This document shows positions 1 to 12,268 of a stretch of DNA of 64,000 nucleotides, piece after piece. Source of the DNA: Spinacia oleracea (taxonomy: Eukaryota > Streptophyta > Magnoliopsida > Caryophyllales > Amaranthaceae); contig NC_079488.1 in NCBI RefSeq assembly GCF_020520425.1, forward strand, positions 9,091,747 through 9,155,746, read 5' to 3'. Position numbers and translations under genes: made by a program. Position 1 is the stretch's first letter. Each line of letters starts with the position of its first letter. A model generated the notes under the pieces. That model had not been told where the DNA came from. It saw only the letters and a program-made list of their open reading frames with translations, and did no database searches.

Positions 1-523
1 CTACCTTAAAAATACACCACTTTTGTATTTACTACCTTATGAAGTTTTTATTTTAAATTACTACCTTAAACTTCCAAATTATTTTTATTTACTACCATTT
101 TGCAGTTTTCTCATTTTAAAAATAAGATATCTCTTCCGTTTCTTAATCGTTTAAAGTGATTCAAAGTTCATTATTTTTCTTTTTCTATAGGGATTTCATT
201 GTGAATAACATTTCAAAACAATTCGTTTGATAATTCATTACATATTTAAAAATTTACAAATGAAATTTAATTAGTTTTTTCTTTTATAAAATGTTAAAAG
301 CAAGATCCTTATGGAATCCTTAAACATAAATGAGAAGAATGGGTTTTGAATCACTCAAAATGATTAAGAAACGAAAGAGATATCTCAATTTTAAAATGAG
401 AAAACTGTAAAGTGGTAGTAAATACAAAAAATCTAGAACTTTAAGGTAGTAATTTAAAATAAAAATTTCATAAGGTAGTAAATACAAAAGTGGTGTATTT
501 ATAAGGTAGTAAATACAAAAAAT
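1..523. mobile_element. Fold-back MITE, left edge cut by window
   Basis: The first ~170 bases and bases ~340-523 are inverted copies of one another. Both arms hold repeated TACTACCTTA-type motifs spaced by AT-rich DNA, plus matching segments around 125-150 and 370-395 (AAGATATCTC / GAGATATCTC). A spacer of about 170 bp separates the arms. The right end runs about 15 bases further than the window start allows on the left, so the true left end is just outside. No coding frame is present. The superfamily is uncertain because the left target duplication cannot be seen. Confidence 0.6.
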
Positions 524-762
524 CCTAATTTAAGCTGCAATTTCCCTCTTACCTGCTACTCGTACTACTGAACACACCATTAAAAATTACAAAAACTTGT
601 AGACTTGTTTGGTCAATGCAAATAGTTGCTACCCAGGATTATATTTACCCAAGTTGTAACTTGCAATTCAATCCCCAGAAAATGTTCGTTCGAAGTTTGG
701 AACTGAAACTGGGAATCCAGAATTTCTGAGGTCAGACATTTCTCTGCTATGCTTAACTACTA

Positions 763-793
763 ATCATTGTCCATTGTCCATTGTCCATTGTCC
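763..793. repeat. 7-bp microsatellite (TCCATTG)n
   Basis: About four head-to-tail copies of TCCATTG lie upstream of the MSL gene, followed by a T-run. Confidence 0.7.
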
Positions 794-965
794 TTGCCTT
801 TTTTTTTATAATTATCTATTTATCTTTTATGAACATATCCTGCAAAATATTTAGATGAGAGTTGCTTATATCAGATGTTTCTGGTAAACCACATGAAGTA
901 ATAGAAAAGAACCTGATTCTGTAAACTCTTCTAAACTGTTTTAGTGTCTGATATTGATATCATAT

Positions 966-1226
966 TAGACCTGATCAAAAGGCGGGCCGGGCCGAAATTC
1001 CGGCCGGTTTTTCCATGCCTATACCCGCTATTTTGGGCCTAAAATATCGGCCTTTTCGGGCCATTTTCTGAACGGGCCAAATTATAACAAAAAATGTAGT
1101 TTTTACGTTTACCAAACCTGTCAAATTTTTAAAATTTCCGGGGTCGGGCCCAGCCAGAAATCGGGCCTAAATCTGCCTAAACCCGACAAATTTCGGGCCG
1201 GGCCGGGATAATGTTGATCATGTCTA
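966..1226. mobile_element. hAT-like MITE, 261 bp
   Basis: Terminal inverted repeats read TAGACCTGATCAA on the left and, as reverse complement, TAGACATGATCAA on the right. They are flanked by a perfect 8-bp target duplication TATCATAT (958-965 and 1227-1234), the hallmark length of hAT elements. The inside is rich in GGGCCGGGCC-like motifs and has no frame. It belongs to the same loose group as the elements at 5557, 51016 and 56452. Confidence 0.8.
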
Positions 1227-1960
1227 TATCATATCATTAGGAATTAGATTTTTGGTGACTGGCCTTTGAATTCCTTTCCAAACAGCTAGCTTACTAAGTT
1301 CGAGCTAGTAGGACTAAGGTTGTTGTTCCTTTATGGAATAGAAACGGTTGGAGAGGTACGCTAATTGTCTTATATTCTCTATCCTTAATTCTTTATAGTG
1401 ATCTGCACATATAGAAACGTTAGCTACCCTTGGGGATGGCTCGAGGATACCCCTCCAATGCTAAAGTCAGAGATTATAGATTGTGTACATCTCGAACTCC
1501 ACGATACCATTTATGACCAGTTATCAAAAAATTTACATTCTCACCCAATACCATTCCCCAAATAGTAAGGATGGTAATGAAAATTTATGAAGAAAAATAA
1601 ATAAATTTTGATTGAACTAGCATTACCATGGAAATGGATAATTGGATATTAACTTTTTTTGCAAATTACATACAAATTCATTCCCATTGACACCAGTTAT
1701 AACCAGTTACCAAACAGGCCGTTACATGTCAATATGTCATTTCTGAACAACTTATTTACTAGGTTCGAGCAAGTAGGAGTAAGGTTATGTACATCTCAAA
1801 CTCCTCAAGTTCTAACAACCAATATTTACACAGAATTATGGATTGTTATTATTATTATCATAGTAGTTTTAATTTCTGCTAAACGGCTTCCTGTTTTTGC
1901 AGGAATAAGGCTGTGTACAAGCTAATCCTGCTTCTGGTGGGATCTTCATCTGTTATTCCT
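1227..1960 (+). other. 5' flank of the MSL gene with a probable 5'-UTR intron end
   Basis: No convincing coding frame. A pyrimidine-rich acceptor (CCTGTTTTTGCAG) ends at 1901, about 60 bases before the first ATG of the channel gene, which suggests an intron in the 5' UTR or an unrecognised upstream exon. Diverged copies of GTTCGAGCWAGTAGGA occur near 1300 and 1763, so part of this flank is itself repeated. The promoter itself could not be placed. Confidence 0.4.
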
Positions 1961-4900
1961 ATGAAGGAAAGAGTTACCCATGATGTTGTATTATCAATTC
2001 TTAATGAAGTAGCACTTGAAAAAAGTACTGAAATTCCTTCTGAATTTACAATGATAAACCCCATCATGTCAACTCCTCAAACACCACCCTATTTTTTTTT
2101 AAATGAACTTTCCAGAAGACGCGCTGCTATGGCTAGTTCAGCTTTCTCTAAATCCAAATCCAGGTTTTTTGAGCCACCATATCCTAGTTATGATATGGTG
2201 AGTTCAAACACTTTCCATACACAACAAAAGGATGAAGAAAATGATGAGGATGTTTACAGATCCATTGATCATCTTCAACCAGATCATCTGCCTTTTCGTA
2301 AGAAATTGAATTTTTTTGTTTTGGTGGAGATTAGTGTATTGATTAGTTTGATGGGTTTATTCATCACTAGCTTAATTGACTACAATTTGCAAGATACCAC
2401 ATTATGGAATTTAGAGCTTTGGAAGTGTTGTGTTCTTTTTACAGTAATACTTTGTGGTAGATTGGTCACAAAATGGTTCATCAACATTCTTGTTTACTTG
2501 GTGGAACGAAAACTACACTTCACAAAGAAAGCTCCTTATTTTGTTAACGGGCTGAAGAAAAGTGTACGAGTTTTCCTTTGGTTTAGTTTTGTTCTTCTTG
2601 CGTGGATTTTGTTGGTTGTTCGCGGGAGCAACAACAGATCAAGGAAAGCCAAAGAAGTATTACATTGTATTACAATGGCTATAACTGGGTGTATATTCGG
2701 GGTTGTAATTTGGATACTGAAGACTTTACTGATTGAAAGTTTAGCTCTATGTTTCCATGTCAAGAGGTTCTTTGATCGGATTCAAGATTCATTATATGAT
2801 CAATACGTGCTTCAAATTCTTTCTGGGTCAAGAAATGTTAGTCAGTTGAGTTTAGATAAAGGGTTAAAAGAAGAAGTTATTAATGTGAAAAAACTTCGAG
2901 TTACAAACCAAGAAAATGTTTCTGCATGGACCATGAAAGGATTGATCAATGTTGTAAGGAAAACAAAGTTGTCTATTATTTCAGATAGAATTGAATTTGG
3001 TGAAGATGACAACATAGTTGAGCAAAACAAAGAGATCAAGACTGAATGGCAAGCAAAAGTTGCTGCAGTAAAAATCTTCAAGAATGTTGCTAAACCTGGT
3101 TATGAGTAAGATTGGCAATTCTCTTATCTTGTGTCTTTATGTATAATTGTAAGGTAATTTGATTTTTGTTACCATTTTTGTGGAACTAGGTATATTGAAG
3201 AGGAAGATCTCTTGCGTTTCATGAAGATGGATGAAATAAACAAAGTAATTCCTTTAGTTGACGGATTTACTGAAACTGGAAAGATCAAGGAGTTGGCCTT
3301 AGAGAAATGGGTGGTAAGATTCTGAATCTGACAGTATTTTTGTTTGGTTTTGTTCAATAAAAACTCTGTTGTAAATAGGGAGGGATGTCAGTGGGGTGGG
3401 TTTCATGAGAGACCCGTCCTGCAATTGTCCTACGTAGGCGGGGATGGGGGAGGTTTGGCAGGTGATTGAGTGAAGAACGGTATAAAAATCGGATCCGTCA
3501 TGGATCATGGAGCGGGTGTGAATTTTGTGTTGGATCGGCCTCATCCCCTCTAGCTCCGCTACAAAACGTCAACCCAACCCGAGTATCATTTCCTACGTGA
3601 ATTTAAATTGTTTAAATATATCAAAAGTTACAATTTTTTGATGTGTCTGGAGTTGTTTGTATGTGATAACATGAATTTAGGTGAGACTTTTAAATTTATT
3701 TCATTGTTTTTTTAGATTCTTCCTTATGGCATGTACTTTTTGGAGGGCGGAGAGGTCCATCTCATAGATGTGTTTTCAAACACATATCCGAGAGTTACGC
3801 GTTAATTTCACCATTATTTTGAAATTTTTAATTACAATATTTGAGAAATGAACACCATTTTTGAACTTTTGAGTACCATTTTTGATCTTATGAGTACCAT
3901 TTTTGAAATTCCGAGTACCATTTTTAAACTTATGAATATCATATTCGAACTTTTTTGGTCTGATATGTTTTTGTAAAAATATCTCTGAGATGGGAAAATA
4001 CTTCCTCATATTTTTTGTCCATTAAATGTTAATTTTTAGTTGTCCAATATTTTTTAAAGAAAAACTAGGAGGGTATTAGCATGGGTATGGAGCGGGATGA
4101 GATGGGCGGGTGGTGGGGGCGATGATGGGTTTCAGTTTGTCCCCGTTGGGGCGGAAATGAGGATGAATTTTAAACTCGCCATGGGTTATCGGGGTGGGGT
4201 TAGGGATGTAAGGACCTGCAATCCGCATCCTCCCTCCCCATTGACATCGTCAGCTGTAAGAAACCGTAAAGTTGTGTAATTCAGACATAACCTTATACAC
4301 TACATAATAATTTCTGGTTGCAGGTTAATGCTTACTTGGAGCGCAAGTCACTTGCTCATTCATTGGATGATACTAAAACAGCAGTGGACAAGTTGAATAT
4401 CTTAGCTTCAGGGGTGGTTTTGATTGTTAATGTTATTGTGTGGAATCTAATAATGGGATTCTTGAGCACCAAAATACTCATCTTTGTTACGACTCAGCTC
4501 TTGCTTGCAGCGTTTATGTTTGGCAATTCAGTCAAGACTGTGTTTGAGGCAATCATATTCGTATTTGTCATGCATCCATTCGATGTGGGTGATCGTTGTG
4601 TCATTGATGGTGTTCAGGTAACTTTAAAAATGCTTAAAACATGAATCTATGATAATGATTAGACCTAGTTATTTCATAAGGTAGTTCAATAAAGCTGTCA
4701 ACATAATATTTTACATCATACTCCCTCCATCCCGGAATCCTCGTAACGTTTTGACTAGACACGTTTGCCAATGCACAACTTTGACCACCAATATATTTAA
4801 CTACATATTATATATCAACAATATATTAATATTTTGAAAATATATATTAAGATGAAGCCAACAATATATTACATACCAACATTTGTGTTCATATACTTGA

Positions 4901-6419
4901 AATAAGATAGGGTCAAAGTGAATTATGTGAATAGTACAAAAAGTTAAACCGTTTCGAGTACTCCGGACGGAGGGAGTAACTATTTTAGTTTTCAAAATCG
5001 TTATGCTATAAGTTTGACCTTGTCCAATAAAAGTCATGGACTACTAATCATGTCTAATAAGAGTTATGTCCAATAAAAATCCTATTAACTTGATCTATGT
5101 TCATCGGGCTACTCTGCCCAATAACCACTACCGGTCCACTATTGACCCGCTAAAAAGGAATCTTTCATTATCCAACCACTATTGACCCGCATTGAGCCTA
5201 ACCCAACCCGTCCAATAACCAAGTTTAATCGTGACTGCATTCTGAAGCTTAGGTTGAGGTTTACTTTCATTTGTGTTAATCAGTTGAAGTTTTTCTGACA
5301 GATGACCGTTGAAGAGATGAACATCTTGACCACATTGTTCCTGAGATATGACAATGAAAAGATTTCCTATCCAAATTCTGTTTTGGCAACCAAACCTATC
5401 AGCAACTTCTACCGGAGCCCAGAAATGAACGACTCGGTGGAGTTCGCAATTAACTTCTCCACTACGGTAGAGGCCATCGCTGCTCTAAAGGACAGGATTA
5501 AATCGTAAGTTTGTCTGCTCTTTTGCGCAGGAAAGTGATAAAAACACTCTTAACGTTAGACCTGTCACGGGTCAGTCGGTTATAAAAATTACTTTCATTA
5601 TCGGGCTTTATTCGATTCGGTCACTTTTGGGTTCAGATTTACAAATACTTTTCCAAGACCTAGAACTTTCGGGTTCACGTCGACCTAACGGGTTGAGAGA
5701 CTTTAAAACACGTATTATATTTTCATTAATTTGGGTAATAAATATAAAAAACATGGCACAAATTAAAAAAAAAACATACACAAGTTTATATTTAATCATA
5801 TTCAACCATAAAATGGCGTAGAATTCAAAATAAAATCATACTATACCCAACAATAGCAACAACGTGTTTATTGTGCTTAAAGTTCTCATAATCTCATTTA
5901 TTACTATAAATAAAACAATTATCGGTCGGATCAAAAGCGGGTTTGGTTGACCAATTACTTTTTAAGTTGTTCGGATTCGGATAAAATCGGATTACAGGTC
6001 ACAAAATCTAGTTCAAAACCCAGTTTTTTTCGTATTGGTTGCGGGTTTCAAGTCGGGTCGCTTTTTGACAGGTCTTTCCAACGTCTTCTTAAATCTGTAA
6101 TTTGTTCTTCTTTCTCCATGTTTCTTTTGCTTTTGAGGCTGAGTGCTAATTTCAACATACTTTTCTTGGCAGGTATATAGAAAGTAAACCACAACATTGG
6201 AGACCATGTCACAGTGTGCAGATGAAAGACATTGTGGACATGAACAAGATTAAGATGACTCTTTATGTGACCCACACTATTAACTTCCAGAACATTACAG
6301 AGAAAAACAGCAGAACATCTGATCTTGTTCTGGAATTAAAAAAAGCCTTTGAGGAGTTGGGAATTAGGTATCATCTTCTGCCTCAGGAAGTTCATGTTAC
6401 ATATACATCAACTTGTTAA
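1961..6419 (+). CDS. Mechanosensitive ion channel, MSL10-like (MscS family), five exons
   Basis: Plant MscS-like channel opened by membrane tension; relatives sit in the plasma membrane and pass anions. Exons by splice signals: 1961-3105, 3190-3313, 4324-4617, 5302-5504, 6173-6419. They sum to 2,013 nt with phase kept at each junction, giving 670 aa, slightly shorter than typical MSL10 proteins. Start chosen at the first ATG; the frame is open back to an acceptor at 1901. Residues 1-115 are polar; membrane segments lie near 116-138, 154-182, 204-222, 234-264, 450-470 and 474-500. The last helix is followed by the conserved FVMHPFDVGDRC motif and by YPNSVLATKPISNFYRSPEM of the MscS beta domain. 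All four introns are GT-AG. Intron 2 holds an hAT-like element, intron 3 a Stowaway and intron 4 another hAT-like element. Which MSL paralogue it is cannot be fixed by eye. Confidence 0.92.
3380..4252. mobile_element. hAT-like non-autonomous element in MSL intron 2
   Basis: The left end AGGGATGTCAGTGGGG and right end CCCCATTGACATC match the ends of the better preserved element at 12269-12924, including the G-rich GGCGGGGATGG blocks just inside both ends. The terminal duplication is not clear, so the ends are approximate. No transposase frame. Confidence 0.6.
3851..3950. repeat. 21-bp minisatellite in MSL intron 2
   Basis: About 4.5 copies of a 21-bp unit containing AGTACCATTTTTGAA lie in tandem inside the hAT-like element. 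Because 21 is a multiple of three, one frame reads as a KNGT-type peptide repeat, which I consider meaningless. Confidence 0.6.
4721..4976. mobile_element. Stowaway MITE in MSL intron 3, 256 bp
   Basis: Ends are CTCCCTCCATCCCGGAAT and, at the right, CGGACGGAGGGAG, the classic Stowaway (Tc1/mariner) termini, flanked by TA on both sides (4719-4720, 4977-4978). The interior carries GACTAGACACGTTTGCCAAT and GGTCAAAGTGAATTATGTGA, shared in inverted orientation with the copy at 16429-16677. Confidence 0.85.
5557..6076. mobile_element. hAT-like MITE in MSL intron 4, 520 bp
   Basis: Termini TAGACCTGTCA and TGACAGGTCT are inverted copies. Flanking octamers CTTAACGT and TCCAACGT agree at five of eight positions, a worn target duplication. 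The interior repeats TCGGGTTC-like motifs as in the element at 51016. It ends about 95 bp before the last MSL exon. Confidence 0.7.
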
Positions 6420-6540
6420 ATGGGAATTTGTCAAGATTTGACTGAGTTTTATTTCTTTGCCAAGATTTGTTTAAATTTAGATATTGGAGTTTGGACACAG
6501 CAAATGTAATATTTCTATCAATAAATATATATTAGTATAA

Positions 6541-6884
6541 AGCTCCGTTTATTTCAAAGGAAAATGATTTTCCATGGAAAACTATTTTCAACGTAAAACA
6601 TCAAGGGAAAAGAATTTTGCTTTACTTGTTTCCTTACAAGAAAAGTTATAAAAGAAAAAGAATATAAAAGTGGATATGAGAGATGGGTAGGAGGAGAGAA
6701 AAATAAATGTACGGGATTAAAGAGGAAAATGTGGCATTCCTTATTTTTAAAAAGGAAAGTTGATTTTCCCTGGAGAAAGTTGTTTTCCACCTCTAGGAAA
6801 ATTGTTTTCCCCTCCTAACAAAAACAAATGAAAATGGTAAAATTATTTTCCGGGAAAGTGTTTACCGTCAAAACAAACGCAGCC
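6541..6884. mobile_element. Tourist-like MITE just 3' of MSL, 344 bp
   Basis: Left end GCTCCGTTTATTTC and right end, as reverse complement, GGCTGCGTTTGTTTTG form an imperfect inverted repeat extended by GGAAAATGATTTTC-like arms. A TAA triplet flanks both sides (6538-6540, 6885-6887), as expected for PIF/Harbinger-Tourist elements. It begins 121 bp after the MSL stop, so it may overlap the transcript's 3' end. Confidence 0.65.
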
Positions 6885-7340
6885 TAAATTTAAGTTTCAA
6901 AAACACCGTCTTAGGATAGTCAAGTGAAGCTTCAAGCTAACCATGCAGCAAAAGAGCAGAGATAAGCTGAACTGACAATTATCAGACTAAGCCAAGGTTG
7001 GCTCAAGGTTATTTCGGCTCGAACTACACCCTAGTTATCATGCCACAGAAAAATAAGGGTTTTCCAATTTTCCCTAGTACAGGTCAAGAAAACATTACAG
7101 GTTGTTGAGAATGTTTTCAGGGGAGAAGACAGTGGTAAAATAATCTTTTCAAAAAAGATGCTCATAGTCAACAGAAAAACTAGGTAATAGCAGACTAGCA
7201 GAATCGCATCATACCAACAACATTAAGAAGCATGAATACAAATGTCTGTAGTAACTAGTAAGTATAACACTAGTGTGCCTGTTTTAATTCTAAATGCTGA
7301 TAAATTTGGAACACTTACCATAAACCTTGATAGTTGACAC
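6885..7340. other. Intergenic space between convergent MSL and RPA1 genes
   Basis: AT-rich DNA without a frame of note. The two genes point towards each other, so this should hold the RPA1 3' UTR and perhaps the end of the MSL transcript. No clear polyadenylation signal was singled out. Confidence 0.4.
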
Positions 7341-10300
7341 TCATCGTCGACGGAGCTTTGTCATTGTATCAAGCAGATACCTGCTTTCTGCTGCATAATC
7401 CAGTCGATCTGCTCTCACTACTGTTGTTTTTACTCGCTGCTCTTCACCATAGGTTTCTTCTTTTATCTTAAGCTTGAAAAGGAACGGAACAAAGATCTTA
7501 CTACGAATAGCCTCAGCAAACCTATCATCATCTTGCTCTTCAGATTTCAAAGCGTACAACTCTTTCGCAGGGCAACCCAAGATCTCTTCCCCAGTTTCTT
7601 GGAAAGCAGTTACCCATGCCACACCTGAATGATCCTGAATCTGTGCTTGGAGCAAGTAGCGGTAATCACACTCCTCGAATTCTTGGTTACACCGATCACA
7701 AACCCATCTTGAATTTCCCGATCTTGTGACTTTCTTATTGCATTGTCTATCACCAATCATCAACGGGCACGCTGTGTAACAAAAGTTATCTGTTTTGATG
7801 AATGATAAAGTGGCCTTAACTGTAACCCAGTCTGGTTTTTCTGATCTCCCAAGACCTTCATCCTTGATCTGGGAAATAGTTTTGCGCACATCATTCTTTC
7901 CTCCAAGAGGCATAACATCTCTTGAGATTGACTGGGAAGCACAATCCTTTCCTCCCTGATGAAACCACTCAGCCAAACTGTGAGCTTCGGGAATATCAGG
8001 GTTAATAAAGAGCTGGGTTGAAGAAATTGTACCCACGGATTTCCCACTGAAATCATTGACCTTTGCAGCCTTCACAGCTAAGACAGGAAAGTACCCGGAA
8101 TCAACTAATTCTTGCACCTCTTGACCTTCTCGGTTGCAGATATCTCCCCAAAGGGTCAGCTCTATGCTTCTTCCTGACATATCTTTCAAATTTATATTTC
8201 TTCTTTGTGTTTCCATCCCGTTCTTCCTCATTATGGGGACGGAAGGATTGACCGATATTACAACACCGATGATGTCTAAAATGGAATTGTTTTCAACAGT
8301 CTCAATTTCGCTGATAGGTCGGAAGCTAAACTGTTGTTTGGGTATTGAAACATCTTCATCTGGGCAAAGATCAACAGTAGAAGTTGCTTCCAGAAAAATT
8401 TCCCACTCATTCTTCAAATGATTAAAGTTTTTCTGAGCAGGTTTTAGGGAACCCTTTGAGATCATATAAACCTTTCCAATCTCTATAACATCATAAAAGC
8501 GGTCAACAACAGCATTAAAGCATGTAACACGAATCTCACCACCATCTGAATCAAGGAGATCAAAGGAAAACACCTTCCCGTCACCTTTAGCGTTGTTATA
8601 ACGGCGAAGATCACCTTTAGCTGTGACTCTTGCTTTAATAGCCCAACGACCCTGATAAGGATTTAATGCAGCAATTGGAAGTATACGTGCTGGTGCCTCA
8701 TTCTTCACAACAGGACCATGATTTTTGTAACTAGGGGGTGGCTGGTATGCAGGCTGAATAGTGGGTCTGAAATTCTGTGTGTTGTAACTGTTACTTGGTG
8801 CTGCCATTCGTGTATTGCTTCCTCTAACAGGATTAGAAGGATTATTATTAGGCAATGCATATCCAACAGAAGAGTCGGCTCCAGTGGTCATCACTGGATT
8901 CCCTATAATCTCACAATCAGGCATAATAATTTCCATATTGAGGATGACGATAATCCTGCAAAAAATTTGACCCAATTTAAGTCCTCGCACAATGTGAAGC
9001 ATGCACAAGTATCGTAAACAGTGAATAAATATTTCAGTTAAGTGTTCAAATTTTAATCATTTTGCGTTCTTTTGACAAACTAGCTACATAAGCCATTAGC
9101 AATGAAAAGAATGCCACTACTTTCTTCAGACCTGCCAAGAAGTATCACAGAGTTCGACAATACATACAACATTAAGAGTATGTATAGATTGCTAAAATGA
9201 CTCACATTCCCTATATACACAAACTCACCCCAGTATATTCATAACTACCGTAAAACAAAAGGATGGTGAGTTTATGCATTTCCTTAAATTTCATTTCCAA
9301 AACCTGCATTGTCATTCTCAGTGGGACTAAGGAAAATCTGCAAAATATATCCTACAAATTGCAATATGCCTCATACATCACCTAAACTGGAGTTCCAAGA
9401 TGAAGGCCATGAAGCTAGAGTTATACTCCAGTTAAGGGGACATTATTGAACCGTGTGTTTCTCCCCCACAAACATCTTGTGTCCGTAGATATTACTGTCC
9501 ATACTTATCGCAATTCGCAAGAATCATCGAAGTCACTTGCACATACATTTATAAAACACTTCCTCCACCCCACCCCCACACCCTTTCCTCTGGCTTTCTT
9601 TTTTCTATTCTCTCCATTAGAGAGATATCATCTATTTAAACATGATTCAAGTCAAACTCCAAAACTCAATGTCACAAATGTCACAAAAACTCCATCTCAG
9701 CGCATTCTATCACGGAAGTCGACAATTCGTACAACATTAAGAGTATGTATAGATTGCTAAAATGACTCTTATTCCCTATATACACAAACTCACCCCAATA
9801 TATTCATAACTACCCATAAACACAAGGATAGTTATGGTCCTTATGGAGTTTATGCATTTCCTTAAATTTCATTTCCAAAACCTACATTGACATTCTCAGT
9901 GGGACTAAGGAAAATCTGCAAAATATCTCCTACAAATTGCAAAATGCCCCATACATCACCTGAACTGGAGTTCCAAGATGAAGGCCATGAAGCTAGAGAG
10001 TTAAGGGGACATTATTGAACTGTGTATTTCTCCTCCAAAAACATCTTGCGTCATTAGATACTACTGTCCATACTAATCACAAGAATTATCGAAGTCACTT
10101 GCACATAACACACTTCTCCCACCTCTACCCCTCCCTCTAGGTTTCTTTCTTCTATTCTCTACATTAGAAGGATATCATCTATTTAAACATGACTCAAGTC
10201 GAACTCCTAAACTGAATGTTACCAATGTCTCAAAAACTCCATTTCGCACCTTAGCGCATTCTATCTCTTACAACGGTTTCTCACTCTTCTCCAACAATCA

Positions 10301-10891
10301 ACTTCAAACCAACAAACCACAATCACTTATTTACATTATTCTGCCGCAAACATCACATTTGATATGTTTGAACATCACACAAGTTTGGATATTACCACTT
10401 AACAAGTTTGAATTCTACTATTAGATACTCCAAATGTAGCCGAAATCATAATTGTAATGCCTTTTTGAGTTCTATAATACTAATAAAACAACCAGTGAAA
10501 TTTGAACAACTATCACATCATCATCAAGCAGAATTTCACCTTCTAATCACAATGCAGTCACGATTTCGAATTTGAAACAACAAAAAAAGGGACTTAAAAC
10601 AGAAAATTAATACGATAAATCAGAATATTACTTGCGATCTTTAACAGCACTACAAATATACTCAAGCAATTGAATAACTGAGCCTTTACGAACTTGGCCG
10701 GAATTAACGCGGTCGTTAAGCTGAACAGCAATCATCGCTTGATGAGTCGAAACGGCGTCGGATAACATCAAACGGTACCGTTCCTGGTTTGAACTAATGA
10801 GCCTGATGTCCAGAACCTGAACCAGAGGTTTGGAATTGATATCGCCGTCCATTATAGCTGCAAGCGAATTTCGCGTCAGATTTATCGGCAT
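7341..10891 (-). CDS. RPA1: Replication protein A 70-kDa DNA-binding subunit (RPA1), two exons
   Basis: Large subunit of the RPA trimer, which binds single-stranded DNA in nuclear replication, repair and meiosis. Exon 1 is 10891-10632 and exon 2 is 8955-7341; the GT-AG junction keeps phase and restores the family motif DRKIIVILNMEIIMPDCEII. Total 1,875 nt, 624 aa, normal for plant RPA70. Start at the ATG giving MPINLTRNSLAAIMDGD, typical of the family. Domains: N-terminal OB fold (about 1-110); linker rich in N, P and Q; DBD-A from about 190 (RWAIKARVTAKGDLRRY); DBD-B about 305-415; DBD-C with a four-cysteine zinc finger at C483, C492, C506 and C509 (C-x8-C-x13-C-x2-C), ending MTKLRRR. No defect seen. 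Plants carry several RPA70 paralogues; which one this is I cannot say. Confidence 0.95.
9153..10264. repeat. 566-bp tandem duplication in the RPA1 intron
   Basis: Bases 9153-9718 and 9719-10264 are two diverged head-to-tail copies. Both start TCGACAAT then ACAACATTAAGAGTATG, and share GGAGTTCCAAGATGAAGGCC and CGCATTCTAT. The copies differ by scattered substitutions and small indels. They do not touch either splice site (10631 and 8956). Confidence 0.85.
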
Positions 10892-11654
10892 TTTCTGACG
10901 ATTTTGATTTAGTGTTTTAACAAAAAAAATCTGCAAATTTTCAGATGAATTAGAAGAATTGTTGATATGAAGGAAGTTTTCTAAGAATTAATTAGGTGAA
11001 TGATAAATGATATGAAATTTCTGGAGAAAATGGAACAGAGAATTGGGGAAATTTGAGAGGAAATTGAAGAAAGACGAACGTTGCAGGTTAGGGTTTTGAA
11101 ATGGCGGGTGATGTTGGAGAAATGAAAACCGACTTTAGAGTATGGAGGAAGCTTGGATCTTTATTACGTAATATTAAGACGAAATTGTTATTTTTATTTA
11201 TTTACGAACTTCAATATTTTATTATTTTTTAGGGAAAGAGAATGCAACGTTTTATTAAATTAAATTAGTTAGCTCCCGTGTATTATTTTTAAAGACTGAC
11301 ATAAAATATAAATTATTTTTTTAACTTACATATTTTTGTTTCAGTTTTTTAAAAAACATAAAATAAAAAACGATATCGAATTGGGTCTATAGAATTTTGA
11401 TTTCTAATGCAACCAGATATTGCTTTTAGATTTAATGAAACAATAAAAATAATACGGCCACTTCGTAATTTACATACAATAAATATTTATAATCTTTATT
11501 ATTACCAAGAAGAATATATTGTACAATTCAACTTAAAAAATTAATTTAAAAAACATGTAAATTTTGAAGGGAAACAACAATTATGCTTTAGTATAGTATA
11601 TATAGATTCAATTTTGCCAAATGATATTTTGGAGATAAAATCAATACAAACATA
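10892..11654 (-). promoter_or_regulatory. Upstream region of RPA1
   Basis: Region before the RPA1 ATG; bases 10892 to about 11100 are probably 5' UTR and proximal promoter (GAGAA/GGAAA-rich), then AT-rich DNA. No individual element could be assigned with confidence. Confidence 0.3.
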
Positions 11655-12023
11655 GGCCATGTTTGGCAATTGGTTGTTGGTTGTTTTACTTAGCTTGTTT
11701 GACTGACTGTTTGTGTTAGCTTTTTATGTTGGATGTTTTTATGTTGGATGTTAGCCTGTAGATTTCCTAAAAATGTGTTTGGTAAAATTGGTTGTTGACT
11801 ACTACTTCATAAAACGTACTTAATAAAATGAAAAGCCAATAACCAATAGAAAAAAAAAAGTTGATCTTACTAGCTTTAGAATTTTGGCGGAAAAAACATA
11901 CTTTTTAGCCCAGGTAAAAGCCAATTTACCAAACATTTATATTTTGTTGTTTGACCACATGAAAAATCCTAAAGCCAAAATCCAATAAAAAAAACCGCAA
12001 AAAGCCACTTACCAAACAAGCCC
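11655..12023. mobile_element. Tourist-like MITE, 369 bp
   Basis: The left end GGCCATGTTTGGCAATTGG and the reverse complement of the right end, GGGCTTGTTTGGTAAGTGG, are imperfect inverted repeats of Tourist/PIF type. An ATA triplet flanks both ends. The interior repeats TTTTATGTTGGATG and has no frame. Confidence 0.6.
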
Positions 12024-12268
12024 ATAATCTGAATTATCACAAGCAACCGCATTACACGTGCTTCTAATATGCAAGATTTTAAAGAAATCAATAACAAACT
12101 ATTTTGTCAAATATCACATAAATTAAAAGAACATGAGAGAAACGATCGTAGGAGCCTAACGTTGCCTTGACCACATTGTTTGCATCATTTTCAATTCATA
12201 CATTTTCAAACCCAAGTCGCTTGGCCCTTTGTATACCAAATCGGACAGCTAAAAGCTTCAGTCATTTC

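Noticed and set aside
1531..1716. Possible Tourist-like MITE (right end TTACCAAACAGGCC)
   Set aside because: The left terminus and target duplication could not be found.
3776..4009. KNGT-type peptide repeat on the minus strand
   Set aside because: Product of a 21-bp minisatellite inside an intronic transposon; not a gene.
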